Assembly: GCF_947242115.1 (NCBI RefSeq) | Contig: NC_074716.1 | Span: 15,230,865 to 15,294,864 of the forward strand | Direction of reading: 5' to 3' | DNA length: 64,000 nt | From: Biomphalaria glabrata | Taxonomy: Eukaryota; Mollusca; Gastropoda; Planorbidae | Shown here: positions 14,001-21,649 of the stretch, one piece after another | Numbering within the stretch: position 1 is the first letter of the stretch | Layout: every line of letters starts with the position of its first letter | The notes under the pieces: generated by a model | The model's input: the letters and a program-made list of their open reading frames with translations, nothing else | What the model was told of the DNA's origin: nothing | Database searches by the model: none | Program-made: the position numbers and the translations under genes

Positions 14001-14510
14001 TCTGTATTGAACTAACCCAAGTCCTTCTTTACACCCACATGTGGGGTATATAAGGGTATGGGTCCTCCGATTTTGTTTTTACTTATTTTGTAATTTGTAT
14101 GGGGTATATGCATGTTTTGTTTATACATGTGTGCAGGGTATATACGCAAAAATCATTGGTCATATAAAAGTTACAAAACTTTGTTTTAAATTTGGATTCA
14201 ACTTAAGAATCTAATTTAAAATAAAGTTAAATAATTCAACGGTGGTTAAGCCAGCAGTATAATGGATATAAGTGAATAAAGTGCTGACTAGTTTTCAAAA
14301 AAAAAAAAATTAAAGCATTAGGTGACATCACAGCAGTCAGACCTCTGGTTCATTGTCATTAAACTCATTGGTCACCACATCAGAATAGAAGCCTCTCTGC
14401 TTGATTTGCGGATACACCTTTGAAGGATCCTTGATCTCAGCTGTAGTTAGGTGACTCCTGTCAGTAGTGAATGGTCTTCCATGGGAGCTACGCACAGATC
14501 TTGCTGACAT
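1881..14510 (-). CDS. DNAH1: Axonemal dynein heavy chain 1, N-terminal part (16 exons, continues beyond left edge)
   Basis: Motor heavy chain of an inner-arm axonemal dynein; only the non-motor tail is here. Coding exons in transcript order: 14510-14343, 12378-12306, 10908-10820, 10134-10046, 9222-8936, 8581-8170, 7942-7785, 6704-6490, 6176-5878, 5478-5328, 5024-4831, 4727-4502, 3571-3452, 3336-3254, 2760-2619, 2036-1881. Every junction has AG/GT ends and the reading phase carries through all of them, giving 954 codons. Landmarks shared with human DNAH1 (recalled, not aligned by program): KQRGFYSD near the N-terminus, HPRKIEIER, DFDCRTPEEW, NLYIDCMP, RLEEFEQTQSQ, NWEVYQISKL, WGDDLIN, PRKNALFLIDLV, SSIIIGPFFIN, SKKRKAL-like GKKRKALS, IEELSEMREWIKGIPE, EISRAHEVANE and NNRERLFGLPVTN. 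The AAA motor ring would lie left of the window. Introns carry a LINE fragment, SINEs and minisatellites. The start ATG at 14510 is the only in-frame Met upstream of the conserved KQRGFYSD block that fits; transcription start is not resolved. Confidence 0.93.
2619..2760 (-). CDS. DNAH1: DNAH1 coding exon 15
   Basis: 142 nt; completes the Lys and reads WTTIGWPHKIEVQMEQTLVQ, DEERFRKLQQSDQTSFEDKL, DGLQ. Ends CAG|GTTTTA in phase 0. Confidence 0.95.
3254..3336 (-). CDS. DNAH1: DNAH1 coding exon 14
   Basis: 83 nt; ELIEKAMSDYELIEEFYYNL then STDDFAAK. Acceptor TAACAG, donor AA|GTAAGC. Confidence 0.94.
3452..3571 (-). CDS. DNAH1: DNAH1 coding exon 13
   Basis: 120 nt, exactly 40 codons: ACEEFKMISRKLYEKPNCIE then ELSEMREWIKGIPEKLKEHS. 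Phase 0 on both sides. Confidence 0.95.
3718..3998 (+). repeat. tRNA-derived SINE, family A (with 'catctgccctatagattgca' 3' end)
   Basis: tRNA-like head (about 3725-3790: 'ggtggccaaaaggtaaagtg' and a decayed B box), body 'gagtccaccaagctctaatg', 'gctggccacatgacacctt', and a 3' end 'catctgccctatagattgca' then 'aaaaggggaactta'. Same body is found at 11880-12180, 16380-16465, 19055-19190 and 22500-22710. Lies in the DNAH1 intron between exons 12 and 13. Confidence 0.8.
4502..4727 (-). CDS. DNAH1: DNAH1 coding exon 12
   Basis: 226 nt; KAYESAGHSAEEVKAEVEMH, LEAIVPSSIIIGPFFINTEG, GKKRKALSNAVLELLARQL, ending KQADD. Donor GAT|GTAAGT, phase 0. Confidence 0.95.
4831..5024 (-). CDS. DNAH1: DNAH1 coding exon 11
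   Basis: 194 nt; EILKEIFWSGIPLLESVGEH, VEDLRNTIRRSIQQ and LKAYARAYEKYLELINLDIN. Donor AA|GTAAGT. Matches the human block PLQAYAKEYRKYLELNN. Confidence 0.95.
5328..5478 (-). CDS. DNAH1: DNAH1 coding exon 10
   Basis: 151 nt; PRKNALFLIDLVMDKEGVHF then SLISLF-type sequence and DKGIQATQNVPQLER. Note a near-copy of the acceptor-proximal sequence ('cactctttctaggcctaaa') about 80 bp upstream in the intron at 5549-5567, a local duplication. Confidence 0.94.
5878..6176 (-). CDS. DNAH1: DNAH1 coding exon 9
   Basis: 299 nt; VGLSLRDTWITVMRNNIRGA, GKGWFNIHETNWEVYQISKL, MQDSMRFLVQDSLMSL and WGDDLINSKFK. Part of the conserved dynein heavy chain N-terminal region 1. Donor AA|GTAAAG. Confidence 0.95.
6490..6704 (-). 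CDS. DNAH1: DNAH1 coding exon 8
   Basis: 215 nt; CCPDVPKYPFDEQYDGFAF, KVRTECNRVSCMSLYH and RLEEFEQTQSQMTTQ. Closely follows human DNAH1 KVRAECNKVTAMSL and RLEEFEQIQSQ. Ends CAG|GTTGAT in phase 0. Confidence 0.95.
6712..6885. repeat. Minisatellite, about 28-bp unit x 6
   Basis: Tandem copies of 'agatataagcaggatcagat' plus 'ttaccaat' in the DNAH1 intron next to exon 8; it begins about 8 bp from that exon's acceptor, so the branch-point region of this intron is partly made of repeat. Confidence 0.9.
7785..7942 (-). CDS. DNAH1: DNAH1 coding exon 7
   Basis: 158 nt; NLEDYTQVLEKEVNIDFCRS, MNRIIFEKTVEEDPITFAFV, ending IPNTG. Corresponds to the human EVSLDYERSMNKINFD stretch. Donor G|GTAGTT. Confidence 0.92.
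8170..8581 (-). CDS. DNAH1: DNAH1 coding exon 6
   Basis: 412 nt, the longest exon here. Reads KSPTDPSIVYSWFDIGVLDY, then FLVQ, WWIPRIRIMFRAEDPRIFADR, RYNLYIDCMPMDG and FKGK. The GVLDY and NLYxDCMP blocks are diagnostic for DNAH1. Donor AA|GTATGT. Confidence 0.95.
8936..9222 (-). CDS. DNAH1: DNAH1 coding exon 5
   Basis: 287 nt; begins RRRRLYENFKLETLLEERYL and contains FPPYLSLDIFDDNDFDCRTPEEW and PVPGLALLPT-type DNAH1 sequence. Donor A|GTGAGT at 8934-8935. Confidence 0.95.
9223..10045. other. DNAH1 intron 4, nothing else recognised
   Basis: AT-rich; two near-copies of 'aaagtactagctatagagat' at about 9762-9830 are the only structure seen. Confidence 0.6.
10046..10134 (-). CDS. DNAH1: DNAH1 coding exon 4
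   Basis: 89 nt; DFDPASFKPKVQMTFF..GNHPRKIEIER, matching the DNAH1-specific block ending HPRKIEIER. Splits an Arg codon AG|A at GTATGT. A recent LINE fragment sits only about 40 bp upstream of its acceptor in the intron. Confidence 0.92.
10173..10706 (+). mobile_element. 5'-truncated CR1-like LINE, 3' end fragment
   Basis: Nearly identical to the last ~535 bp of the LINE at 23638-27130: the matching sequence starts at 'tataaatcaaataagaacat' and runs through the reverse transcriptase C-terminus (LVRPIIEYASSVWDPSTQEN ... FKSLVNMHD), the 3' UTR hairpin and the TAAGA tail. One 6-bp in-frame indel and a handful of substitutions are visible, so the insertion is recent. 5' truncation is typical of target-primed reverse transcription. 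It sits antisense in the DNAH1 intron between exons 3 and 4. The open frame 10216-10641 is a transposon remnant, not a gene. Confidence 0.95.
10820..10908 (-). CDS. DNAH1: DNAH1 coding exon 3
   Basis: 89 nt; reads (A)GTFRVEVKDVEEQVSQQ..EDLTVS and ends at TCT|GTGAGT in phase 0. An internal AG at 10896-10897 could serve as an alternative acceptor, but only the upstream one at 10909-10910 keeps the phase of exon 2. Confidence 0.8.
10909..11879. other. DNAH1 intron 2, right-hand part, no gene seen
   Basis: AT-rich with a T17 run near 11731-11748. No coding similarity found. Confidence 0.6.
11880..12182 (-). repeat. tRNA-derived SINE, family A
   Basis: On the minus strand the head holds a good RNA polymerase III B box (GGTTCGAACC at about 12119-12129) preceded by an A-box-like stretch; the body and 3' end match the copy at 3718-3998. 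On the plus strand it reads 'cctttcagacattgtgatc', 'tatcatgtggccagcacaa', 'gagttgggtggactcaggg'. It is the best preserved head of the family in this window. Confidence 0.85.
12306..12378 (-). CDS. DNAH1: DNAH1 coding exon 2
   Basis: Short 73-nt exon found by phase: acceptor TTTCTTTAG, 24 residues SILTGPDMVQGTLWEVGKEL plus HTPL, then one base before GTAGCT. It enters in phase 0 as exon 1 requires and leaves one base, which exon 3 completes as Ala. It is less conserved than its neighbours, so phase is the main support. It lies just upstream (in + coordinates, to the right) of a minus-strand SINE. Confidence 0.75.
12733..12868. repeat. Two interleaved inverted repeats (A-B-A'-B')
   Basis: Arm A 'aaaattctaatgctcaatgc' (from 12733) is answered by A' 'gcatttagcattagaatttt' (to about 12832). 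Arm B 'aataagaataaatcaactgt..aagattaagttt' (12767-12802) is answered by B' 'aaacttaatcttgtaacagt..' (12833-12868). The arms alternate instead of nesting. Confidence 0.85.
13501..13618. repeat. Poly-G tracts
   Basis: A run of about 10 G near 13506 and a 'gggg-c-gggggggggggg' run near 13597-13617, both followed by T-rich DNA. Length is uncertain in any assembly. Confidence 0.8.
14343..14510 (-). CDS. DNAH1: DNAH1 coding exon 1
   Basis: Encodes 56 residues starting MSARSVRSSHGRP and ending NEFNDNEPE; contains KQRGFYSD, a block I recall from human DNAH1. Ends at GAG|GTCTGA, phase 0. An open frame extends 19 codons further upstream to another ATG, but that stretch looks like leader or intron sequence. 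Confidence 0.85.
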
Positions 14511-14816
14511 CTTGATACCATCAATGTGAACAAACCAAATAATTACATTGGTCAAACTTTTAAACATTTTTTTTTACAATCTCAGTTTAAATTGAAACAT
14601 TGGACTATCAATTATTAAAATGTGATTTTTAAAGAGACCAGTAATAGAAAACAATGTTAACTTTCTGACAAGAGTATGTAGCATAATAATTTAATAATAA
14701 TTCAATAATTTAAGTAATCTACTTCACTTGGTTGCCTTTGTAACCAACCTGTATGTAAATCTTGATCTAATCTTCCCCACCCTGATTTTCTTCAATTTTA
14801 ATCATTCTTTCTTAAC

Positions 14817-14852
<36 letters not shown>

Positions 14853-15572
14853 TTTTCATTTGTCTATAGACGAAATAATCATAAATGCCCAATAACAGAA
14901 CCAGGTAGGCTATAGAATCTATTTTATTTAAAAAAACAAACAAAAACAAAAGCAGTCATGCAGTGAGTCAGAAAATTTGCAATGCAAAATAGATCTAGAT
15001 CTATATATTGAACACGCCTTTGAGATATTCGTTCATTATAGATCTAAATATGTTAACATCTAGATCTAGATAAAATAATAGAAGAAAACACATACGTTTA
15101 TTTCAAATCAACCGAGCAAAAGGCGAGGGTTGTAATAGTTAACCCTCATCCGACATATTTGTAACCAAGGAAAGCGGCGCTTCTTTGAGCTAGAGTCGCT
15201 AGGCAAATCCGAACTCTTCTTCTAAAAGAAATTCCAATAATCATGCTTCTTTTTTATGTCAGTGCTATTTTGAATGAGAGTTAAAGATCTAAAGTCTAGA
15301 TTGGAGTAAACTCGTCATTTTAGTAGTAGGCTATTAGGCCCTTCAATTTATGCTTTCTCTGATTAAATACGTAAAATTAAGAGTAATAGGCCTTCTTATT
15401 TCCTCTTCCTATTTTTTTTTTTGTCTAGAGCTTTGCAAGACTAATTAGTAGTAATTAGATCTGTAACAAAACAAAGTGATCATATACAGGTATATTATTG
15501 ATTTATTGAGCAAACTTTCAATTATCCTTTACATAAATATGAACGTCTTTTTTTATATTATTTTTCGAGGAC
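14511..15572. other. Upstream region of DNAH1; probable promoter area, no gene
   Basis: Contains a (TA)n run at about 14819-14850, several TAGATCT motifs, and a less AT-rich patch at 15115-15240 with 'aaagcggcgcttctttgagc' that could be the DNAH1 promoter or 5' UTR. No core promoter element can be proved. Confidence 0.4.
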
Positions 15573-15790
15573 GACCCCGAATCTCCATTAAATGCACATT
15601 TCTTGTTCCATATGCTAGGACAAGCTTCTACAAGTGCTCCTTCTTCCCTACTACAGCATGGAATGGAAAACTAAAAACTTTACAGATTTCAAGCCACTGA
15701 TTAACAACATGCATGACTATACATTTAAAAGGGGATACGTGTAGGATGTAATAATTTTTTTTTAAATGTAATGTATAAGACAAAAAATAA
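15573..15790 (+). mobile_element. Diverged CR1-like LINE 3' fragment
   Basis: Translates in pieces to CTFLVPYARTSFYKCSFFP, AWNG and a decayed FKSLINNMHDYTF, then 'gtgtaggatgtaataatttt'. This is the same C-terminal stretch and 3' UTR as in the LINE at 23638-27130, but clearly older, with several small indels. Confidence 0.85.
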
Positions 15791-16989
15791 TGTATACTAA
15801 ATTAACTTTTCTCAACCTAAATTAAAAAAACACTTTATAATGTGCCCGCCAAACCAAATTCTACCAGTTTTGCGCGCGTTAAAATGTCTAATTGACTCGT
15901 TTTACCATATCGTTCTGTTGACGGATTCCAAAACCTTACGATGAATACACCAAATCAAGACATTCTTACATTACTTGTGCCTCGATTGTCACACTTTAAT
16001 ATCGGTCAGTGCCCAACCTCACTTTATTTCACTTCATTTGACCTGCTCTTTATTATTATTATATTTTTTATTAAGATGGATAGTGAGCTGTAATGACGTC
16101 AGGAGAATGAGTTTGTCCATCTAAGAAAGCTACAACACACTTAACATATATATGGGGATTCGCCCCGAAATTTCTGAGCTTCCACAGAAGAAGAACGTTA
16201 CCAACGAAATTTTTTTTGTTTCGGTCCAAAGTTGCTCTAAATTTTAATATACACCCCTTGTTGTTGTTCTCTGATTAAATAAATAAATACTCGTTCTTAG
16301 GTAAACTGTATAAAATTATACGATTTCATCTTCTTGGTTCACTGCCCAATTGAAATGATGATGCCTTAGCCACGAGACACTATTGTTCACCCTCAGCCAT
16401 AGAAATAAACGAATTTTCAATCATCTGCCCCATAGATCGCAAGGCCTGACAAAGGTACTTTACATGGCATGGCAATGTAGATCAAATGGCGTGGATTGAT
16501 CTTTTAGAGAAAGATGTCATGATGTTTTGTTTTTCAACACAGATGTGTGTGTGTGTGACTGTGAGAAATAGTGGGGGAAGGAGATGTATGGGTTGGCCAG
16601 TCTTTTCCCTTATTATTTCTACATGTTTATTTCAGTGGTAAGAAAAAGATTGACTAGGTTAAACATCCGGTCTCATTATTGTTTGGGAAGATTTGACAAG
16701 AAGTTGCTCTGCATGGCTCAATGAAGTTGAAGAAGGCACACATGTCCAGATGAGCAAAACTAATTGCTAGGTGAATAAGAAAGAATTAGGACTGAACCAC
16801 ATAAAAGATGTTCTGTGTCAAAGCAACTTTATTTAAGGGTTAAATTATTTGGCCATACAAATTATTATTTCTGATTTTTTAAACATGAAAAAATTGTATA
16901 CATATAAGTACCATTTAATAATTATTAAATTTAAAAAAAAAAGTGATATTTATAACAAATTTCAGACCCTTAACATGGAAATAAGGTAC
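15791..16989. other. Intergenic region, only SINE debris
   Basis: No gene recognised. A short decayed family A SINE piece lies at about 16380-16465 ('catctgccccatagatcgca'). Confidence 0.5.
16380..16465 (+). repeat. SINE family A fragment
   Basis: Contains 'catctgccccatagatcgca' followed by 'aggcctgacaaaggtacttt', the 3' end of the SINE seen at 3718-3998. Confidence 0.6.
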
Positions 16990-17165
16990 CAATAACAGGG
17001 CTAGAAAGGCCTTAGAGTGGACCCCCCAGGAGCACAAGACGTAGAAGAATCCCAAAAAAGAACATGGCGAAGCAGTGTACTAGATGAAGCCAAGAGGACA
17101 GGAAAGAGCTGGGAAGCCATTAAAAAACTAGCAAGAGACTGTGGAGGCCCTATGTTCCATGAAGA
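16990..17165 (+). mobile_element. LINE remnant (C-terminal coding part)
   Basis: Reads RKALEWTPQ, then after a frame change RRIPKRTWRSSVLDEAKRTG and KSWEAIKKLARDCGGPM, the tail of many LINE reverse transcriptase proteins (pattern: GKRKRGRPK.TWRR.....W....ARDR..W). Old and frame-broken. Confidence 0.7.
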
Positions 17166-18010
17166 TGAAACATGGAAATAATTTTTAAATAAACACTTTT
17201 CAGGCCAATATTAAACTCTTGTACTGAAATATTTTTCAACTGAAAATGACAACCATAACTTAAAGTGATTTTTTTTTTTTCAATACCGGTACCAGGTATC
17301 TGTAAAAATTTTCTTTGATAAAGAACTCTGTTTTGATAAAGGCTTACTTTTAAACCTTAACGTCTATTACATTGGTAAAGTTAAGGTTAAGTGCAGTTTC
17401 TGTCATCATTTATAAAGATGATACTTGCACCTTTAGTCCTTCTTAAAGATGTTAGATACATAGCTGAACTTGGTAGAGCCAAGAAAACCCTTAAAACGCA
17501 TTTCATTAGCAACCATTCAAAACAAAACACTAACTCTGATAGCTATTCTAACCAATCAGATTCATAACCCTTCCACCCACAAGAGGTTACTCTCTCAAGT
17601 TTAAGCGTGCCTCAGCCAAATCAAAAGAGCACATTTTATGCAAATTCACATTTTTATTACAAATCTATAAATAGTGGATTGCAATTTCTTATTATAATTA
17701 AATCATCAGCAATAATATTCACATGCTATAAACATAACCAATAACAAGTTCAACAAACATATTACAGAGTTCAAATGGAGAATAAATGTCAATTCCTTAA
17801 AGTGCATATAATTTAGACCAATCATTACACAAGGTCAAACCAACATGCGACATCACAACTCATGGGCAGTTAAGACCAAAAGCTCAATACCATGTCAAAG
17901 GTCTGACATTACAACCCCTGTGATGTGGCAATGAGCTATTGGTGTAAACTACTCGCAGGTTGTGACATCACAGTTCAGTGTTCTATAATGATTGAACTTG
18001 ATATAATCCT
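17166..18010. other. 3' flank of the WRN exonuclease gene
   Basis: No gene recognised. On the minus strand an AATAAA lies at about 17652-17658, some 350 bp beyond the stop codon, a plausible poly(A) signal. Two related stretches ('acattacaacccctgtgatg' and 'gacatcacaactcatgggca') at 17850-17985 look like a decayed local duplication. Confidence 0.45.
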
Positions 18011-18829
18011 CTAGTTTTGTTTTAGTCCTATTTCTTGCAGCTTTTTGTATATTAGTAGTGATGCAAGTGCATCATTTGCTGCATACAACTTCTGCTCCTC
18101 ACTCAGTGGTACATCTGACCAATTCCCACATCGAATTTTATGATCCTTATCCAGACGATGTCCTAGCACATTTCTACACAAACCATCAAGGTCCCATCTC
18201 TCACTGGTCTTTAAAATTTGTCTAGCTAGAGTTCCAACATCCACCACAGAGCCTCTGTCTAGAGATATTTTTACCCTGACATCAAAATCTCTGGCTAGTT
18301 TCCACAAGTCAGATGCTATATTTAAACCAACAAGGATGACACGCTGATCAAGAATTAAATTTTCTAAAGGCTTTGGAAAAGATGACATTGCGCCCACATG
18401 AAAAAGGTAGCAAGTTTTGTCTGATAAGCACATCTGTATAAGAGCGGTTTTATCTTCAGAGTTTTTCTGATAAGTCACTGGCCACTCCATATCAAAACCT
18501 ATGACGGCTTTCTCACAAAGGCCGAGACCTGAAACAATGTCTTGGCACAGGCAGGCACAGTCTGTAAGATAAGCTGTATAAACCAAAGAGCCGCAAAATC
18601 TCAGCAGGGGCATTGATAGACTTACAATGTCAACTGGATGTTTGCTTGATGATTGCTGAGAGGATAGAACAGCAGATTTAATATTACCTGCATTAATGTC
18701 ACCGTCTGCACAAAACAATGTCTTGCTTTTACTAAGATCAGTATTGGAGGATTCTGGTCCATTTTTCTGTTGATAAAGTGTTTCCATCCATTTAGGAAGA
18801 CATCTCTTTTGTGTAACATTTCCTGACAT
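18011..18829 (-). CDS. WRN-type 3'-5' exonuclease (exonuclease-only, 272 aa)
   Basis: DEDDy-family 3'-5' exonuclease that trims DNA ends during repair and replication. The five catalytic residues are visible: D113 and E115 in GFDMEWP, D174 in the NIASDLWKL block, Y249 and D253 in YAANDALASLLIY; the spacing is close to that of human WRN. Other matches to WRN are VIGFDMEWP, ALIQMCLSDKTCYLFHVGAM, FPKPL, KIRCGNWSDVPLSEEQKLYA, and an N-terminal QKRCLPKWM that resembles WRN's QRKCPEWM. The frame stops right after the exonuclease fold, so RecQ helicase, RQC and HRDC domains are absent, as in fly WRNexo and plant WEX. Single exon; start ATG preceded by ACAAAA and by a possible 3' splice site (ACCTCAG) about 8 bp upstream. 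It begins 74 bp after the LYRM2 stop on the same strand. Confidence 0.93.
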   Translation of the reverse strand: MSGNVTQKRCLPKWMETLYQQKNGPESSNTDLSKSKTLFCADGDINAGNIKSAVLSSQQSSSKHPVDIVSLSMPLLRFCGSLVYTAYLTDCACLCQDIVSGLGLCEKAVIGFDMEWPVTYQKNSEDKTALIQMCLSDKTCYLFHVGAMSSFPKPLENLILDQRVILVGLNIASDLWKLARDFDVRVKISLDRGSVVDVGTLARQILKTSERWDLDGLCRNVLGHRLDKDHKIRCGNWSDVPLSEEQKLYAANDALASLLIYKKLQEIGLKQN

Positions 18830-18903
18830 TTTTGTTCTGAGGTAATGTTTATCTAATTTTTAAAATACTCTGTTGTACTGTATGTCATCAATAGGTCAAA
18901 TAA

Positions 18904-18981
18904 TTACTTGGCAATCATTATTGTTTGTTCCAACTCTCGCAATGATAATTTCCCTCTGCTTATAGCCATTTTAATAACTTC
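18904..18981 (-). CDS. LYRM2: LYRM2 coding exon 3 and stop
   Basis: 25 codons, EVIKMAISRGKLSLRELEQT then IMIAK and TAA; acceptor CTAACAG. Confidence 0.95.
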   Translation of the reverse strand, partial: EVIKMAISRGKLSLRELEQTIMIAK

Positions 18982-20856
18982 CTGTTAGAAAAAAAAAATT
19001 TAAAAAAAAGGTTAAAACATATAGGCATATATATTATATATATATATAATAATTGGGGAAAGTAAAGGTGGTTGGTCGTTGTGCTGGCCACAAAACACCC
19101 TAGGTAACCATGGGCCACAAAAAACGATTACCTTTACATCATCTGCTCCAAAGATCTCAAAGTCTGAAGGGGAAACTTTTCTTTATATCAAATAGTATGA
19201 CACTTACACATTAAAATCCCAATATCCTACCGATTAAAAGCAAATATACTAATTAAAATTGTCTCAAACTAAAAACAATATATATATATATATATATACC
19301 TCTTCAGTATGATTTTTATTAGAATCAAAATCACTTCGTATCCAATATTGTAATTCTTTCCTTCTAGCTTTGTCCTCCACTTTGTAGCTTAAACGCAGAA
19401 AGCTGCGATAGAGTTTCAAAACCTCTGATCTCAAAATAAACTGAAATTTAAATAATATTATACAGAAATGTTAAGTAAATAAATAACAAACTAAAACACA
19501 ACAAATTACTACAGCTTGCTTATATTAATTACCATAAAATCTAACCAACTTTGATTAAAGCAAGTATTTACTGGTTAACATAATAAATATCCTTCACACA
19601 TTTAGTTAAATTGTAACAACTCTAAAATAAAGTACAGCAGATAGGCAATTATAGAAAATTCAGTGCAGTCAGTGTGAATTGTTGATGCTTTTTTCTCTAA
19701 AAAACTACTTGTTTCACCAATAGAACAAAAATATTGTTTTATTAAATTAAAAGCTTGCCTATTATGTAATACCCTAGCATAGAGAGTTTATATGGCTTCT
19801 TCTGTCTTGAGATACAATGAATATGCCCAAGTTTATCACTGATTTTGTTTTTTTTTTCTTGAATCTGTGCAGAATCTGGTGTGACTAAACAAGTCGGCAA
19901 AGTTTGCCACAGTTCGTGCCTGTTTTAAGGCTTTCTTTCTCATTCTTTTGTTCAACACACAATCTGCCTTCATGCTGTTCAGTCTTGCGCCATTTCCAGC
20001 TACATACTTTCAATGATGTCTCTAGTCCTCAGGTCTCCCTAGCAGACATCTCTGTAGATTAGTCTTTGTCATCCCTTGGGTCAGGACTCTCTCCACAAGC
20101 TTTGCATAGAGGATGTCCTTAAGAATTCTGGCATGCAAGGGACATATCCTAGCCAATTTGGTTTAAGATAATATTACCTGCATTTGCTCAACCACTTTTT
20201 TGGCTTATCTTATTGCTGATGGCTATCCTCTTTGCCAAACAGTTTGATACTCACAGCTCCATGCCGTGAGGAACTATCATGGGCTAGCATTTCCCAGTCA
20301 TAAGTGTTGATTCCGCTTTTCATGAGGGAGCTTCTGGGAGAATGTTTAAACAAGATATTGTGTGTTCTAATACAAGTTATTGTTTAGCGAGCAAATAGGC
20401 CATGTGACACAGGAATAGTACACTATTATGAAGAGATTTTTTTTTTAAAAAAAAAAGCAAAATTTAATATATATATATATTAATATATATATATATATTG
20501 TCAATCCTTACTAAATTAATAATTTGAGAGATACTTGATTCATTTGTGTTTGTTAAAACACTAATGATAATAATTAAGACTTATTAAACACTAAAAATCT
20601 AGCTTTACCATAAATGTTTCTAGAATCAATATTAATGCTGTTGATTCGGGTTAATCTGACCACATTGGGCCTTGATCACTTTGGTCCTAATAAACAGTGG
20701 GTTTGAGACCACACAAACATGTTCTGTATTACAAGTCAAATTTAGTATCTAAAAATTTTTATTGATTCAAATAAGAAAGTAGGCTTATTAACTGGATTCA
20801 GATGTATTTCTAGATTAACGACATAACTAACCTGCTTCAATGTTTTATAAGACATC
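18904..20856 (-). CDS. LYRM2: LYR motif-containing protein 2, complete (3 exons, 80 aa)
   Basis: Small mitochondrial matrix protein of the LYR (Complex1_LYR) family, whose members work with acyl carrier protein in respiratory complex assembly or Fe-S delivery; LYRM2 has been linked to complex I. Coding exons 20856-20833 (MSYKTLKQ), 19440-19300 (FILRSEVLKLYRSFLRLSYK, VEDKARRKELQYWIRSDFDS, NKNHTEE) and 18981-18904 (EVIKMAISRGKLSLRELEQT, IMIAK, stop). All junctions are phase 0 with CAG|GT and AG acceptors. The LYR tripeptide is residues 18-20. Human LYRM2 shows the same order: LTLKQFVRRQ, LLYRRIL, R.YLKDWAREEFRRNK..TEED, IRMMITQGNMQLKELEKTL. Each exon is too short to stand out as an open frame. 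Intron 1 holds a LINE remnant. Confidence 0.93.
19055..19190 (+). repeat. SINE family A, 5'-truncated
   Basis: Begins 'ggggaaagtaaaggtggttg', contains 'ttgtgctggccacaaaacac' and ends 'catctgctccaaagatctca' and 'gaaggggaaact'. Lies in LYRM2 intron 2, antisense to the gene. Confidence 0.85.
19300..19440 (-). CDS. LYRM2: LYRM2 coding exon 2 (LYR motif)
   Basis: 47 codons with KLYRSFLR, RRKELQYWIRSDFDSNKN and TEE; acceptor AAATTTCAG, donor GAG|GTATAT. A (TA)n tract begins right at the donor. Confidence 0.95.
19840..20345 (-). mobile_element. Old LINE remnant (reverse transcriptase C-terminus)
   Basis: Minus strand gives broken pieces: GINTYDWEMLAHD, PNWLGYVPCMPEFL (a decayed WAGHVARMP), QRLIYRDVC and GDLRTRDIIESM.LEMAQD.TA. 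(pattern of DLRTLGI..D.WE..A.DR..WR), then a decayed Cys/His motif. Many stops. In LYRM2 intron 1. Confidence 0.7.
20833..20856 (-). CDS. LYRM2: LYRM2 coding exon 1
   Basis: Eight codons, MSYKTLKQ, then GTTAGT. The LKQ at the exon end followed by F in exon 2 reproduces the conserved LKQF of LYRM2. Confidence 0.85.
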
Positions 20857-21054
20857 TCTTTAGGTTCAACTCTTTAAAGATTCAATTGATATTTGTGAAG
20901 ATGACAGTTAAGGTGTCAAATATTCATAAATCTGAAGGCAAAAAAAATAAAAATAAATAAGAGTTGGATTTTTATATGTATACTTAAAAGTAAGTGAGCC
21001 AGCTAATTTTTAATTTTAGAGAAATTAAGATTTTAGCTTGTATCATAATGATAC

Positions 21055-21092
<38 letters not shown>

Positions 21093-21649
21093 TTATATAT
21101 ATTATAAGCTCTAATAATCTTCTTTTTTTGAGAGAAAATATGTAAGTAACATTTTTGACACAAAAAAAAATTAATTAAAACTTAGTTTTATTTAAATGTG
21201 TTTGGATATTCACTTAACAATAAATAAGTTTGATTCTCAAGTTTTACATTTTGACCCTTCTTTTTTTTTCATTCAGAACTACAATATTTATATTTTTATG
21301 TGCAAAGTGTGATCACGCATGAAAAACTTGAAATTAAAGTTATGCATTAGATGGGCTACAAATTAACTTTATTTAATGATGTGACATGGCCTAATCTTAG
21401 GTGATCTCTGTGGGTAATCTATTACTATTGAATATAGTCACAACTGAGTGTAATTTCCAAACTTAATTAGACAATGAGTAACAGGTTATACTTATTTGTT
21501 GCATAAAAAATTAGATTAAGATTAGTTTGCTCTTATAGCTGTTGTATGTCTGTATGCAAATGTGTTGTCAGAGGTTGAAAAATGTTGTAACCACATTGCC
21601 TGAAATATTCTATTTGACAAGATGAGTAAGCCAGTGTCACAACCACTTT
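20857..21649. other. Intergenic region left of LYRM2 start, no gene
   Basis: Likely LYRM2 promoter side. Contains a (TA)n run at about 21058-21087; nothing coding recognised. Confidence 0.5.

Larger units (their letters stand above)
12379..14342. other. DNAH1 intron 1
   Basis: No exon or gene recognised. Contains the interleaved inverted repeats at 12733-12868, two long G runs (about 13506-13515 and 13601-13617), and otherwise unremarkable AT-rich sequence. Confidence 0.6.

Noticed and set aside
15115-15240. CpG-rich promoter of DNAH1
   Set aside because: Only mildly less AT-rich than the surroundings and no core elements visible, so kept as a remark rather than a promoter call.
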